From positions 1 to 64,000 of the forward strand of contig JAABTJ010000005.1 in the NCBI GenBank assembly GCA_011389935.1: 64,000 nt of DNA. The letters run 5' to 3'. Below are positions 26,807-36,967 of this stretch, piece after piece. Made by a program: the position numbers and the translations under genes. The stretch is from Desulfobacteraceae bacterium. Lineage in GTDB: Bacteria > Desulfobacterota > Desulfobacteria > Desulfobacterales > Desulfosalsimonadaceae. How positions within the stretch are numbered: position 1 is the first letter of the stretch; each line of letters opens with the position of its first letter. The notes beneath the pieces were generated by a model, which searched no databases, was not told the origin of the DNA, and worked only from the letters and a program-made list of their open reading frames with translations.

Positions 26807-27439
26807 ATGAAGCTGACGCGCACAAAGACATTTAAAGCGTTTGCCGAACCGGCATGGACGAACAATCCCATCAATATGCAGATGCTGGGGATATGCTCTG
26901 CGCTGGCGGTCACCATACAACTCAGAACCGCTTTCGTCATGACCCTTGCCATGATATTCGTCATTACAGGGTCCAGCCTGATCATTTCCCTTCTGCGGAA
27001 AATTATTCCCGGCAATATCCGGATCATTGTCGAGCTGGGCGTGATCGCCTCCCTGGTTATACTCACCGACGAATTCCTGCGGGCTTATTACTTTGAAATC
27101 AGCCGGCTGCTGTCGGTCTTTGTCGGATTGATCATTACCAACTGCATTATTTTGGGGCGCACCGAAGGATTCGCCATGTCCAACCCGCCTCACCTGGCCG
27201 TGATGGACGGGATCGGCAACGGCGCCGGATACGGTTCCGTCCTGCTTTCTGTGGCTTTTCTCCGGGAGCTTTTCGGATCCGGGGAGGTGTTCGGCTATGA
27301 TGTCATCCCCCAGTCTTTTTATGACGCGGGGTACGAAGACATGGGCTTCATGCTCCTGGCTCCGGCCGCGTTCATCATTATCGGGCTTATGGCATGGCTG
27401 CAGAAATATCTGAGCGGAACGGGAGAAAAAGACCGGTAA
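26807..27439 (+). CDS. nqrD: Na+-NQR subunit D
   Basis: 210 residues, six membrane segments. NqrD and NqrE are inverted-topology paralogues that hold an intramembrane [2Fe-2S] centre by conserved cysteines; here one is in [16 protein letters not shown]. The N-terminal [17 protein letters not shown] segment is characteristic. It follows nqrC by 2 bp. Confidence 0.94.
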   Translation: MKLTRTKTFKAFAEPAWTNNPINMQMLGICSALAVTIQLRTAFVMTLAMIFVITGSSLIISLLRKIIPGNIRIIVELGVIASLVILTDEFLRAYYFEISRLLSVFVGLIITNCIILGRTEGFAMSNPPHLAVMDGIGNGAGYGSVLLSVAFLRELFGSGEVFGYDVIPQSFYDAGYEDMGFMLLAPAAFIIIGLMAWLQKYLSGTGEKDR

Positions 27440-27518
27440 CGAAAAGGATCAGGGGCGCCATGCACCACGGCGCTGCGCAGTAAAACAAAAAAGGAACTCT
27501 CACACAGGATCATCATCC

Positions 27519-28127
27519 ATGGTGGAACTTGTCAGTCTGTTTCTGAATTCCGTATTTGCGGGGAATATCCTGCTCGCCTACTTTCTGGGCATGTGTTCGT
27601 TCGTGGCCATCTCCAAGAACCTGAATACGGCCATCGGGCTGGGCTTTGCCGTCGTTTTCGTCCTCACCGTCACGACGCCCGTAAACTGGCTCATTTTTCA
27701 CTATCTTCTGGCCCCCGGGGCCCTTGCATGGGCGGGCATCGGGGATGTCAACCTGAGCTTTCTGCGGCTCATCGTATTTATTTCCGTGATTGCCGCCATG
27801 GTCCAGGCTCTCGAAATGCTCATCGACCGATTTTCCGCCTCTCTTTACGCCGGGCTGGGCATCTTCCTCCCCCTGATCGCGGTCAACTGCGCGATTCTCG
27901 GGGGTTCCCTGTTCATGGTGGAGCGGGAATACACATTTATCGAATCGGTTGTATTCGGTTTCGGCGCAGGCGTGGGCTGGATGCTTGCCATCGTCGCCAT
28001 GGCGGCCGCCCGCATCAAGATGCGCTATGCGGACCTGCCTTACGGACTGGACGGTTTTGCCATCACCATGATCGTCACCGGTCTCATGGCAATGGGATTT
28101 ATGCTTTTTTCAGGCATTTCATTGTAG
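27519..28127 (+). CDS. nqrE: Na+-NQR subunit E
   Basis: 202 residues, six membrane segments, paralogue of NqrD. Conserved cysteine segments [12 protein letters not shown] and [13 protein letters not shown] are present. A gap of 79 bp separates it from nqrD, and 198 bp with a dispersed repeat separate it from nqrF, both unusually long for this operon. Confidence 0.94.
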   Translation: MVELVSLFLNSVFAGNILLAYFLGMCSFVAISKNLNTAIGLGFAVVFVLTVTTPVNWLIFHYLLAPGALAWAGIGDVNLSFLRLIVFISVIAAMVQALEMLIDRFSASLYAGLGIFLPLIAVNCAILGGSLFMVEREYTFIESVVFGFGAGVGWMLAIVAMAAARIKMRYADLPYGLDGFAITMIVTGLMAMGFMLFSGISL

Positions 28128-28161
28128 CAAAACGGTAAAGGGCGTGGCGGTTGAAATGACG

Positions 28162-28305
28162 AGAACGTATCTCAACATTCGGATTTCGGTTCAAGATCGC
28201 GGCGGCGTCTTGTTTCAAACCGCAGACAACCTCGCGTATTTCGAGGATTTGAAATAAGACGCCAACAAAGAGATTGGGCCGAAAGACAATTTTGAGATGG
28301 GTTCT
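28162..28305 (+). repeat. MITE-like dispersed repeat family 1, copy B, inside the nqr operon
   Basis: 144-bp non-coding element between nqrE and nqrF. The terminal inverted repeats AGAACGTATCTCAACATT (28162-28179) and the complement of AATTTTGAGATGGGTTCT (28288-28305) match at 15 of 18 positions. The core holds an inner inverted repeat: GGCGTCTTGTTTCAAA with TTTGAAATAAGACGCC, and CCTCG with CGAGG at the tip. The core differs from copy C (63410) at two of about 98 positions. Confidence 0.9.
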
Positions 28306-28325
28306 AGAACAAAAAGGAAGCGGCT

Positions 28326-29540
28326 TTGATATACATCACCAGTCTTGCAGTATTTACCGCCATCATCCTCGTACTGGTTTTGATACTGCTGTTCATCGAG
28401 GCCAGGATCGTCAAGAAAGGCGACCGGACCATTGAAATCAACAACGACAAGGAAAACACCCTTGTCGTGCCCATGGGGACGACGCTTCTTGGCGCCCTCG
28501 TGAAAAACGAAATCTACCTCCCCTCCGCATGCGGCGGATCCGGTACATGCGGCCAGTGCAAGTGCCGCGTCGTCGAGGGGGGTGGCGATATCCTGCCCAC
28601 GGAACTGCCGCAGCTGGACCGCCATGAAAAAGCGGAGAACATAAGGCTTTCCTGCCAGCTCAAGGTCAGGAGAGACATGAAGATCGAAATTCCGCCGGAA
28701 ATTTTTTCCATCAAAAAATATTCCGGGACCGTGGCGTCCAATAAAAACATCGGCGCCTATATCAAGGAGATGGTCATCGAAATGGAAGAGCCCGTCGAAT
28801 TTACGGCCGGGCAGTACATGCAGATCGACATTCCGGAATATGAGGTTTCCTTTGCCGATTTTGCCGTAGAAGACATCTTCAAGCCGGACTGGGATCGCTA
28901 CAATTTGTGGGAGCTGTCCGCATCCAACGATGAACCGGTCTACCGGGCCTACTCCCTGGCCAACGAACCGGCGGAAAACCGGCGGCTCATGTTTACTGTC
29001 CGGATCGCCACACCCCCGCCCGATGCGAAAAACGCCCCCCCCGGCATTGGATCCTCCTACCTGTTCAGCCTGAAACCCGGCGATACGGCAACGCTTTCCG
29101 GCCCGTTCGGCGACTTCAAAGTAACGGACAGCAACCGGGAAATGTGCTTTATCGGCGGCGGGGCCGGCATGGCCCCCCTTAGAAGCCAGATCCGGGACCA
29201 GTTGCTGCGGGTGAAAACGGATCGGAAAATGACCTTCTGGTACGGGGCCCGGAGCCGCAAAGAGATGCTCTATGACAAAGAACTGCGGACGCTCGACGAG
29301 CAGAATGACAATTTTTCATATTACGTGGCGCTCTCCGAACCCCTGCCCGAAGACGAGTGGGACGGCCTGACCGGTTTCATTCACCAGGCGGCAAATGACA
29401 ATTACCTGGAAGAACATGAAGACCCCTCTGAAATCGAGTACTACCTTTGCGGCCCGCCCATAATGATTGCCGCCGTCCGGAAAATGCTGGACAGCCTCGG
29501 CGTGGAGCCCGAAATGATTCAGTACGACGAGTTCTCCTAA
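28326..29540 (+). CDS. nqrF: Na+-NQR subunit F, NADH dehydrogenase flavoprotein
   Basis: 404 residues. NqrF oxidises NADH and passes electrons via FAD and a [2Fe-2S] cluster to the membrane subunits. An N-terminal membrane helix (about 5-25) is followed by the ferredoxin domain with CGGSGTCGQCKC and LSCQLKV, the FAD motif YRAYSLAN, and the NADH segment GGGAGMAPLRSQI with a C-terminal YYLCGPPIMI. The order of domains is that of NqrF, not RnfB/RnfC, and identifies the operon as Nqr. Confidence 0.96.
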   Translation: MIYITSLAVFTAIILVLVLILLFIEARIVKKGDRTIEINNDKENTLVVPMGTTLLGALVKNEIYLPSACGGSGTCGQCKCRVVEGGGDILPTELPQLDRHEKAENIRLSCQLKVRRDMKIEIPPEIFSIKKYSGTVASNKNIGAYIKEMVIEMEEPVEFTAGQYMQIDIPEYEVSFADFAVEDIFKPDWDRYNLWELSASNDEPVYRAYSLANEPAENRRLMFTVRIATPPPDAKNAPPGIGSSYLFSLKPGDTATLSGPFGDFKVTDSNREMCFIGGGAGMAPLRSQIRDQLLRVKTDRKMTFWYGARSRKEMLYDKELRTLDEQNDNFSYYVALSEPLPEDEWDGLTGFIHQAANDNYLEEHEDPSEIEYYLCGPPIMIAAVRKMLDSLGVEPEMIQYDEFS

Positions 29541-29556
29541 CAGGATCCGGCAGCCG

Positions 29557-30297
29557 CTACATCCGGGCAATGACGGCAGTGGGCAGGATTTTGAGTATCC
29601 GCCCCACGATATTCCACGGAAATACCGGCACGGTCGACGATTTGACCTTTTTTTCAATGAGCTTTGCGATAATCTGCGCCCCCTTTTCAACGCTGATGAG
29701 AAAGGGACGGCTGGGGAGCATGTCGTTTAAGGACGTGTCGATAAAGCCGGGATACAATACCGTGATATCAATGTTTTTCCGGTACAGCTCCGCCCGCATG
29801 GCCTCCATGTAAACGGCCAGCCCGGCCTTGGATGCGCAGTATGCGGAACTTTTCGGCATACCCCGAAAAGCGGCGACCGAGGAGATGCCGACGATATGCC
29901 CTTTTCCCTTTTGCAAAAAATAGGCCGCGGCCGCATCCATGGTGGCAATGGCGCCGATGAGGTTGACTTCCAGGGTCTGTTTTGCCTTGTCAAAATCACC
30001 GCGCCCCACTTTTTCGCCGAGCCCCACGCCCGCATTGGCCAGAACAATATCGATGCCGCCGGTTTCTTCGGCCATTTCCGAAAATGCGGCATACACATCA
30101 TTATAATGGGTCACATCCAGGGGGCGTATGGCAGTGACGGGGGGTGAATACGTGCGGTGTACCTCTTCCCGGATTTTTCTCAGGGACTCGTGATTTCTTG
30201 CGGCAAGTGCCAGTCCGTATCCTTTTCTGGCCATCTCAAACGCCAGGGCCTTTCCGATCCCCGATGATGCGCCGGTAATGAAAATGGTCTTGCTCAT
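29557..30297 (-). CDS. Short-chain dehydrogenase/reductase (SDR)
   Basis: 246 residues from the ATG at 30297, with GGAGAA upstream; the frame is open far upstream but without conserved sequence. The NAD(P)-binding motif is TGASSGIGKALAFEMA, the NAG segment is LANAGVGLG, and the catalytic Ser/Tyr/Lys are in GISSVAAFRGMPKSSAYCASKAG. The substrate is not predictable. Residues in the C-terminus (about 205-246) are hydrophobic and basic, as in membrane-associated SDRs. It converges on nqrF with a 16-bp gap. Confidence 0.88.
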   Translation of the reverse strand: MSKTIFITGASSGIGKALAFEMARKGYGLALAARNHESLRKIREEVHRTYSPPVTAIRPLDVTHYNDVYAAFSEMAEETGGIDIVLANAGVGLGEKVGRGDFDKAKQTLEVNLIGAIATMDAAAAYFLQKGKGHIVGISSVAAFRGMPKSSAYCASKAGLAVYMEAMRAELYRKNIDITVLYPGFIDTSLNDMLPSRPFLISVEKGAQIIAKLIEKKVKSSTVPVFPWNIVGRILKILPTAVIARM

Positions 30298-30506
30298 GTT
30301 TTTTCTCCATTGCATTCTGGTTGACATTCCGATCCCGGAAGCAGAACCTGCGCTTTCGGCTTTTTCGGTTTTCCATCCTGCGCGTGTTGTTTGTGACGCA
30401 TGTATTGTATTCCGGATAGAATGAAAATGCAAAATGAAACCCGTTGCACATCGCATCCGGCACAGGCTTCCGTGAGGTATTGTTTGAAAAACACCGTGGG
30501 TGAAAG

Positions 30507-30563
30507 TACAAGCCATCTCAAAAAAAAGATTTTGGGGCAAAAGATTTTTTGAGATGGCTTGTA
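30507..30563. repeat. 19-bp perfect inverted repeat with repeat-family-1-like ends
   Basis: TACAAGCCATCTCAAAAAA (30507-30525) is perfectly mirrored by TTTTTTGAGATGGCTTGTA (30545-30563) around a 19-nt loop. The CCATCTCAAAA part matches the ends of the 144-bp dispersed repeats. It lies between the starts of the divergent SDR and DUF1622 genes, so it is not an obvious terminator. Confidence 0.75.
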
Positions 30564-30630
30564 GCATCCTCCATCCAAACACAGTATAGTATACAAGTAA
30601 TAACAAGCTGAATCCATAAAGGAGCGGGCT

Positions 30631-30999
30631 ATGACAATAAACGCAATGAATATCGTGGTCATTGTCGCGGAATGGAGCATCGCTGTTCTTGAACTTCTGG
30701 GGATCGCTATCATCATGATCTTTGCGTTCTATGCAACCGCCTACAACCTTTACCTGCTCATAACCTGGGGGGCGAAGGAAAAAATATTCCAGGAATACCG
30801 ATTGCAGCTGGCCCGCGGCATCCTGCTGGGCCTGGAATTTCTGGTGGCCGCCGATATCATCAAGACCGTGGCCATTGAGTTGACATTCTCCAGCGTCGGC
30901 ATCCTTGCGGTCATCGTAATAATACGAACCTTTCTGAGTTTTGCCATTGATATGGAAATCACCGGAAAATGGCCGTGGCAGAATCAAAGCACTTCATAA
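30631..30999 (+). CDS. DUF1622 membrane protein
   Basis: 122 residues with three hydrophobic segments. The LQLARGILLGLEFLVAADIIKTV region is the conserved core of the DUF1622 family, whose function I do not know. AGGAG lies upstream of the start. It is a lone gene before gdhA. Confidence 0.8.
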   Translation: MTINAMNIVVIVAEWSIAVLELLGIAIIMIFAFYATAYNLYLLITWGAKEKIFQEYRLQLARGILLGLEFLVAADIIKTVAIELTFSSVGILAVIVIIRTFLSFAIDMEITGKWPWQNQSTS

Positions 31000-32564
<1,565 letters not shown>

Positions 32565-32620
32565 ATGATGCGGATTTCTTTTTTCTAGTTTTATAGCGAT
32601 TCTGCATTGACAGTACCGAA

Positions 32621-32654
32621 GGCGGGAGCGCCGTGAAAAGGCTCCCGCCTTTTT
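32621..32654 (+). terminator. Intrinsic terminator of gdhA
   Basis: GGCGGGAGC (32621-32629) pairs perfectly with GCTCCCGCC (32641-32649), 11-nt loop, followed by TTTTT. Confidence 0.85.
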
Positions 32655-32745
32655 GGTCAGCGGCGAAAAGTCGAAAAAAAGGGGCGGAACCGGCTATCGG
32701 TCCGCCGCCCCCTATGCGATCCTCGAGATGCGCCGCGCCGAAGCG

Positions 32746-35337
32746 TCACGCAAAAAAACAAGCCGCCCGGCGTGTTACCATATCCGCGCGCAGATACAGG
32801 TTCATGCCCCGGGTGTCGATCACCTTTACTGCCGCGTCATATGGCGGCTCCCCTTCGGGGACAATCGTGTCCAGGATGTTTTTTTGCGCCGTGATCCACT
32901 GGGTGTTGAACACCACGGAAGGTTTTTCCGGGTATATGGCGAGATAAAAGATCCGGGTTTCGATCAGGTCCTGGAAAAAGTGGCTGCCGAAAGACAAATC
33001 CGGTACAAGGCTGCCGTCCTGGTAGCTGATTTCCCCCAGCGCCACAAAATTGTTTATTTCCGAAAATGTCACCGGCACCCCCATTTCCGGGGAATGCGTC
33101 CCCCACCGTCCCGGTCCGAGAAGCATGACCGGCATTTTCTCCCGGTGCGCAAACTGCTTGTTGAGCTTCCCCACAAGACGCGCCACCGAATATCGCTGGG
33201 AAACGGACAGGGATATGTATACATCGGGATCGACGTAGATGATGCTCGCAATGGGAAGGGAAACACTCCCCCCCATGAAATCCCCGCCGGTGCGGATAAG
33301 AAGTTTGTCTGCATCAATATTTTCCGGTACGTCGACACTCCCCGAAGGTCCACCGGGCTGGAAGGGCCGGCACTGGAGCAGATTGACCTGGAGGCGCCCG
33401 GTATGGGTAAAATTCACCGTAAACTCGATATCAACGGGATTGTCATAGCCGTTTTCAAGGCATTCCAGCATTTTCCCCATTACCTCGACAAAAGGGGTCT
33501 CCGTCAAAAAATTGTCAAAGGTAAGGACCCACATCTCCCGGGAAGGGCGCCCCATGTTTCGGAGCGCTTCTTCCGATTCAAAATCCCTGACACCGGCAAA
33601 ATCCAGGCAAATGTCCGGCACCCTTTCCTTCAGGTCGGACAGGGGCATGGTTTGAAGCCGGTTTTCGTCCAGCTTCAGCAAATCCACGAACCGCTGGGAG
33701 AATTTCCGCAGGTGATCCATATCCGACAGGGGCTTGACCAGGGGATGATCCAGTGCCACGATCCGGGGATAATCGTTTTCCACGCGGTTTACCGCCCGGG
33801 TACCCAGCCCGAAAACCAGCCGGAGCATTCCCGCCTTTTCATCCATCGACTTTTTCCACGCAAAAGGGTTCCGGGACAGCCCGACACCGGCAAATTCAGG
33901 AAAAAAATAGTTTTGATGATACGAACCCGAAACCCGCTGCACCAGAAGGGCCATCTGCTCGTCACGCTGATCCAGCCCCCGCTGAAGACGGTAGGCAAGG
34001 GCATCCTCATTCATCATGGAGGCGAAAATCAGCTTTACTGCCTCCTCGAACACGTCGTACCGTTTTCCCGGCGAGTCCTGGTTGACGCAGAAAAAACTGT
34101 CGTATTTCCCGGCAAATGCACTTCCAAAGGCATCTTCCAGAAGGCTGCTGGAACGTACGATAATCGGGGACTGCCCGAAATATTCCAGCATGAGCTGAAA
34201 CTGCTCCCGGATTTCATCCGGAAAGGTGCCGGTAAGCATTTTCTCCTTGAGCACTGCTCCGTTGGAAAAATAGCCGTCCCGGGTCTTATGCCCCATGAAC
34301 AGCTTCCACCACCCGTTTTGAACGATATACGAATAAAAAACATCCGATCCGATATAAAAAGAATCGTGGTTCTCGAGTATGGTTTTCGTATCAAAAGGCT
34401 GATCCGTCGCCAGTATCCGCCGGGCCAGCAGCATGCCCAGGGATTTTCCCCCGATATAACCCGTTCCGATCAACCGCTGTTTGATCTCCAGAAAATCCTC
34501 CAGGGACATGTATGTCCGCACCAGGTCGATAATGCGCTTGTCCCGTGACAGCAAAAGGCGGCTCAACTGTTCCACCATATCCTGCTTTTCCGCGGGGGGC
34601 ACCGCAGCGCTTCGAAGCGCTTCCGCCTGGATGAACAAACGGTCCCAGTAATCAAGATGACGATGGGCCCCCACCGACCTTCGCTCGGAGATATGGGAAA
34701 ACATTTCCGTGGCTTCCACGGAGTTGATAACGGGTTCAAGCCGATCTTTCCGCTTGATATGGGGGAAGAACATGGTCGGGGAGTAGCGGTGCTGCACCTT
34801 GATCGGATGGATGCATATCTTTGACTGGTACGCGTACACATCGATCAGCAGCTGAGTCGTTTCCCGGATCCGCGCAATCGCCTTGAAGGAATGCCGGTCC
34901 CTTTGTATCCCGAAATACGCGATGGTGTTCAGCTCGTAAAGGTACGGACAGGTAATATAAAAAAAATCCCTGATCATCAGGTCCGTGGCCCAGACATGCA
35001 ACAGATCGGAGAGCATGTCAAAAATATAAAAAACATCTCTTCCTTCCCGCGTAATAATGGCATGCACTTCGGTTGAAAACGACTCAAACCCGCTTTCCGT
35101 TTTCAGCTTGTAAACGGTAATGCCCCCCTTTTCCTCCAGGATCGGCATATGGCGGGCGAACCGGATATACACCACCTTTTCCCCGGCCGAAAGAGCGCTG
35201 TTTGCAAAAAGGGCGGCCAGGCGCTGGTAGTCATCAAAGGCGTCGACCTGCCATACGACATTGTCCCCCCGGCGCAAATGATCGATAATGAGGTCCAGGG
35301 AGTCCCAGCCGGTGCTCACACGGGAATGATAAGACAT
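32746..35337 (-). CDS. PEP/pyruvate-binding domain protein with KaiC-like N-terminal region
   Basis: 863 residues from the ATG at 35337, with AAGGGG upstream. The central region has the nucleotide-binding ATP-grasp features of the PPDK/PEP synthase N-terminal domain: GTGYIGGKSLGMLLARRIL, and PIIVRSSSLLEDAFGSAFAG with its conserved Arg and Ser residues. The phosphohistidine swivel domain and the PEP/pyruvate TIM barrel of full synthases are not seen, so it is probably not a complete PEP synthase. The first 200 residues (TGWDSLDLIIDHLRRGDNVVW, GEKVVYIRF) resemble a KaiC/RAD55 fold with a lost Walker A. Possible ATP-dependent phosphotransferase or regulator; function unknown. Confidence 0.75.
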   Translation of the reverse strand: MSYHSRVSTGWDSLDLIIDHLRRGDNVVWQVDAFDDYQRLAALFANSALSAGEKVVYIRFARHMPILEEKGGITVYKLKTESGFESFSTEVHAIITREGRDVFYIFDMLSDLLHVWATDLMIRDFFYITCPYLYELNTIAYFGIQRDRHSFKAIARIRETTQLLIDVYAYQSKICIHPIKVQHRYSPTMFFPHIKRKDRLEPVINSVEATEMFSHISERRSVGAHRHLDYWDRLFIQAEALRSAAVPPAEKQDMVEQLSRLLLSRDKRIIDLVRTYMSLEDFLEIKQRLIGTGYIGGKSLGMLLARRILATDQPFDTKTILENHDSFYIGSDVFYSYIVQNGWWKLFMGHKTRDGYFSNGAVLKEKMLTGTFPDEIREQFQLMLEYFGQSPIIVRSSSLLEDAFGSAFAGKYDSFFCVNQDSPGKRYDVFEEAVKLIFASMMNEDALAYRLQRGLDQRDEQMALLVQRVSGSYHQNYFFPEFAGVGLSRNPFAWKKSMDEKAGMLRLVFGLGTRAVNRVENDYPRIVALDHPLVKPLSDMDHLRKFSQRFVDLLKLDENRLQTMPLSDLKERVPDICLDFAGVRDFESEEALRNMGRPSREMWVLTFDNFLTETPFVEVMGKMLECLENGYDNPVDIEFTVNFTHTGRLQVNLLQCRPFQPGGPSGSVDVPENIDADKLLIRTGGDFMGGSVSLPIASIIYVDPDVYISLSVSQRYSVARLVGKLNKQFAHREKMPVMLLGPGRWGTHSPEMGVPVTFSEINNFVALGEISYQDGSLVPDLSFGSHFFQDLIETRIFYLAIYPEKPSVVFNTQWITAQKNILDTIVPEGEPPYDAAVKVIDTRGMNLYLRADMVTRRAACFFA

Positions 35338-35400
35338 GGCAAACCCCTTTTTTTTCATAAAGCGTTCGAATCAGGATATTTGGTCATTATGGAGTGCTGA

Positions 35401-35550
35401 GCCCGTAAAAAGTCGATTTTAGACGGCAAAGTAAAAAGTTCAAGATCAAGGCGCGTGTAATTTTTGAAGCATTGAGCGTACTTATCCGTACGTGAGTTTC
35501 TTCAGAAATTGTGCGCAACGCAGATATTGGGCTTTTTACGACGCCGTCAT
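35401..35550. repeat. Dispersed palindromic repeat family 2, copy 1
   Basis: About 150 bp, non-coding, closely similar along its whole length to 44177-44338. Shared blocks include CGTAAAAAGTCGATTTT, GTAAAAAGTTCAAGATCAAGG, CCGTACGTGAG and AACGCAGATATTGG. The unit folds as one long imperfect hairpin with GTAC/GTAC near the tip. Confidence 0.9.
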
Positions 35551-35604
35551 GGAGTATCTCACATAAAAACGCCCACGCGCAACAAATACGACAGCAAAAC
35601 CAAC

Positions 35605-35643
35605 AAAAAAAAGGGACCCGAAAGCACCGGCGTCCCTTTTTTT
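35605..35643. terminator. Bidirectional intrinsic terminator downstream of qmoC
   Basis: A-run plus GGGAC (35605-35617) pairs with GTCCC plus T-run (35632-35643). Either strand gives a GC stem with a U-tract. It would end the minus-strand qmo transcript 38 bp after the qmoC stop. Confidence 0.85.
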
Positions 35644-35655
35644 GATTGTATCCTT

Positions 35656-35683
35656 CAAAATCGGAATGTTGAGATGGATTCTA
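35656..35683. repeat. End fragment of dispersed repeat family 1 at the qmoC stop
   Basis: TTCAAAATCGGAATGTTGAG then ATGGATTCTAG matches the end of copy A (11281-11308) with few changes. On the minus strand the qmoC stop codon TAG is the first triplet of the repeat end, TAGAATCCATCTCAA. Confidence 0.75.
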
Positions 35684-36850
35684 GCTCTTCTTTGCTTCCC
35701 GACCGGAATAATCACTGTGTGCCATGGCCACGGTTCTGTATACCAGATGCGCCAGTTTTGAAAACGGCAAAAATGCGAAAAGGTGAAAGACAAACATCAG
35801 GTGGATAAAATAGAGCAGGTACGTCAAAAACGCAAAACCGGCCAGGCGGGTAAACTCGGTCAACATACCGGTGACGCCCAGGCCGACGACGATCCAGAGC
35901 AGGTACCAGTCCTTGTAGGTGGACACCTCGTTGGTCTTTTCCATCCGCTGCTTATAGAGCATGATGCCACCGATGATGAGTGCAATGCCCGCGATATTGG
36001 CAAGAATTTTCACCGGATTCAACTGGTTGTACGGGCCATGAATGCCCAGCCCGTAAAGGTAGATAAAAAAGAAGCCCGTCACAAAGGCAAGGGCGATAAA
36101 GGAAAACAGAACCATCATGTGGGGAGTGGCCCGGTTGTTGTTTTCGGTGCACTGGGAGAATTTTTTGTGCTTCAGGATGTCGGGGATAACCCGGACAAGC
36201 GAGGTCAGAAAGGGTTTAAGCTCGAGCTTTTCCTTGTCCGTCTTCCCCTCGGCAAGCGCGTTTGCATGAATGTCCGCCACGAAACGTTTCAGGGCCAGCG
36301 CAAAAATAGCCACCGCCCAGATGGAAAGCGGAATGAAGATGAGGTCCACGAGCCAGTGGGCAAAAAAATTGCTGTGGGCAATCTGGCCTTCGGCATTCAG
36401 TTCCGGGGAAAAATTGAGCCAGTTCACTCCGAATACCTTGAGACCCAGCCCGACGACCAGAAAAACAATGGCGGGCAGAACAGCCAGGACCGGCAGCATT
36501 TTGGGGTCATTCACTGCCTTGGACACGGATTTGGGCACTGCGTAATGGTCGATCGCCTTGGCCCGGATCGCCGCCATCACGTCGCCGGGATTGGCCCCCC
36601 TTGGGCACTGGGTGCTGCAGTCCCCGCAATTGTGGCACAGCCACACGTCCGGGCTGGAAATCAATTTATCCTTCAGCCCCCAGGACGCGGCAATCATTTC
36701 CTTGCGGGGGAAAGGTTTGTTGTCAGGGGCGATGGGGCATGCCACCGAACAGGTTGCGCACTGATAACATTTTTTGAGCGTCTCGCCGCCGAGTGCGCGT
36801 AGATCCTTTACAAATTCAACATCCGGTTGAACGAGGAATCTCTCAGACAT
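35681..36850 (-). CDS. qmoC: Quinone-interacting oxidoreductase subunit QmoC
   Basis: 389 residues. An HdrC-like N-terminal domain has two cluster motifs (CYQCATCSVACP and CHNCGDCSTQCP). A membrane domain with about six helices and histidines for b-type haem follows (HdrE/NarI-like). QmoC is the membrane subunit that connects the complex to the quinone pool and so feeds electrons to APS reductase. It is the last gene of the qmo group, 117 bp after qmoB, with an intrinsic terminator behind it. Confidence 0.95.
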   Translation of the reverse strand: MSERFLVQPDVEFVKDLRALGGETLKKCYQCATCSVACPIAPDNKPFPRKEMIAASWGLKDKLISSPDVWLCHNCGDCSTQCPRGANPGDVMAAIRAKAIDHYAVPKSVSKAVNDPKMLPVLAVLPAIVFLVVGLGLKVFGVNWLNFSPELNAEGQIAHSNFFAHWLVDLIFIPLSIWAVAIFALALKRFVADIHANALAEGKTDKEKLELKPFLTSLVRVIPDILKHKKFSQCTENNNRATPHMMVLFSFIALAFVTGFFFIYLYGLGIHGPYNQLNPVKILANIAGIALIIGGIMLYKQRMEKTNEVSTYKDWYLLWIVVGLGVTGMLTEFTRLAGFAFLTYLLYFIHLMFVFHLFAFLPFSKLAHLVYRTVAMAHSDYSGREAKKS

Positions 36851-36967
36851 GATAAAACCTCCTAAACAGGCTATTTGCCATATTTTTATCCATATCCATT
36901 GGGTATATCCGCATGGAGATGCACCCGGCCGGTTTCAGGAAGGGCCGGGTGCAAATGGTTTCGTTTT

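Noticed and set aside
28215-28625. Short frames sharing peptide text (KLSFGPISLLASYFKSSKYARLSAV) at 11.2, 28.2 and 63.4 kb as a conserved small protein
   Set aside because: They are translations of the same palindromic repeat in different contexts, lack starts and ribosome binding sites, and continue into unrelated sequence.
23516-29540. Reading the operon as Rnf because of the RnfC-like cysteine motifs
   Set aside because: The gene order A-B-C-D-E-F, the NqrA body, and an NqrF with ferredoxin, FAD and NADH domains identify Nqr; no RnfB is present.
29557-30987. Long 476-codon version of the SDR gene
   Set aside because: Upstream of 30297 the frame runs through the inverted repeat and non-conserved sequence and overlaps the DUF1622 gene; the ATG at 30297 has a good ribosome binding site and starts the known fold.
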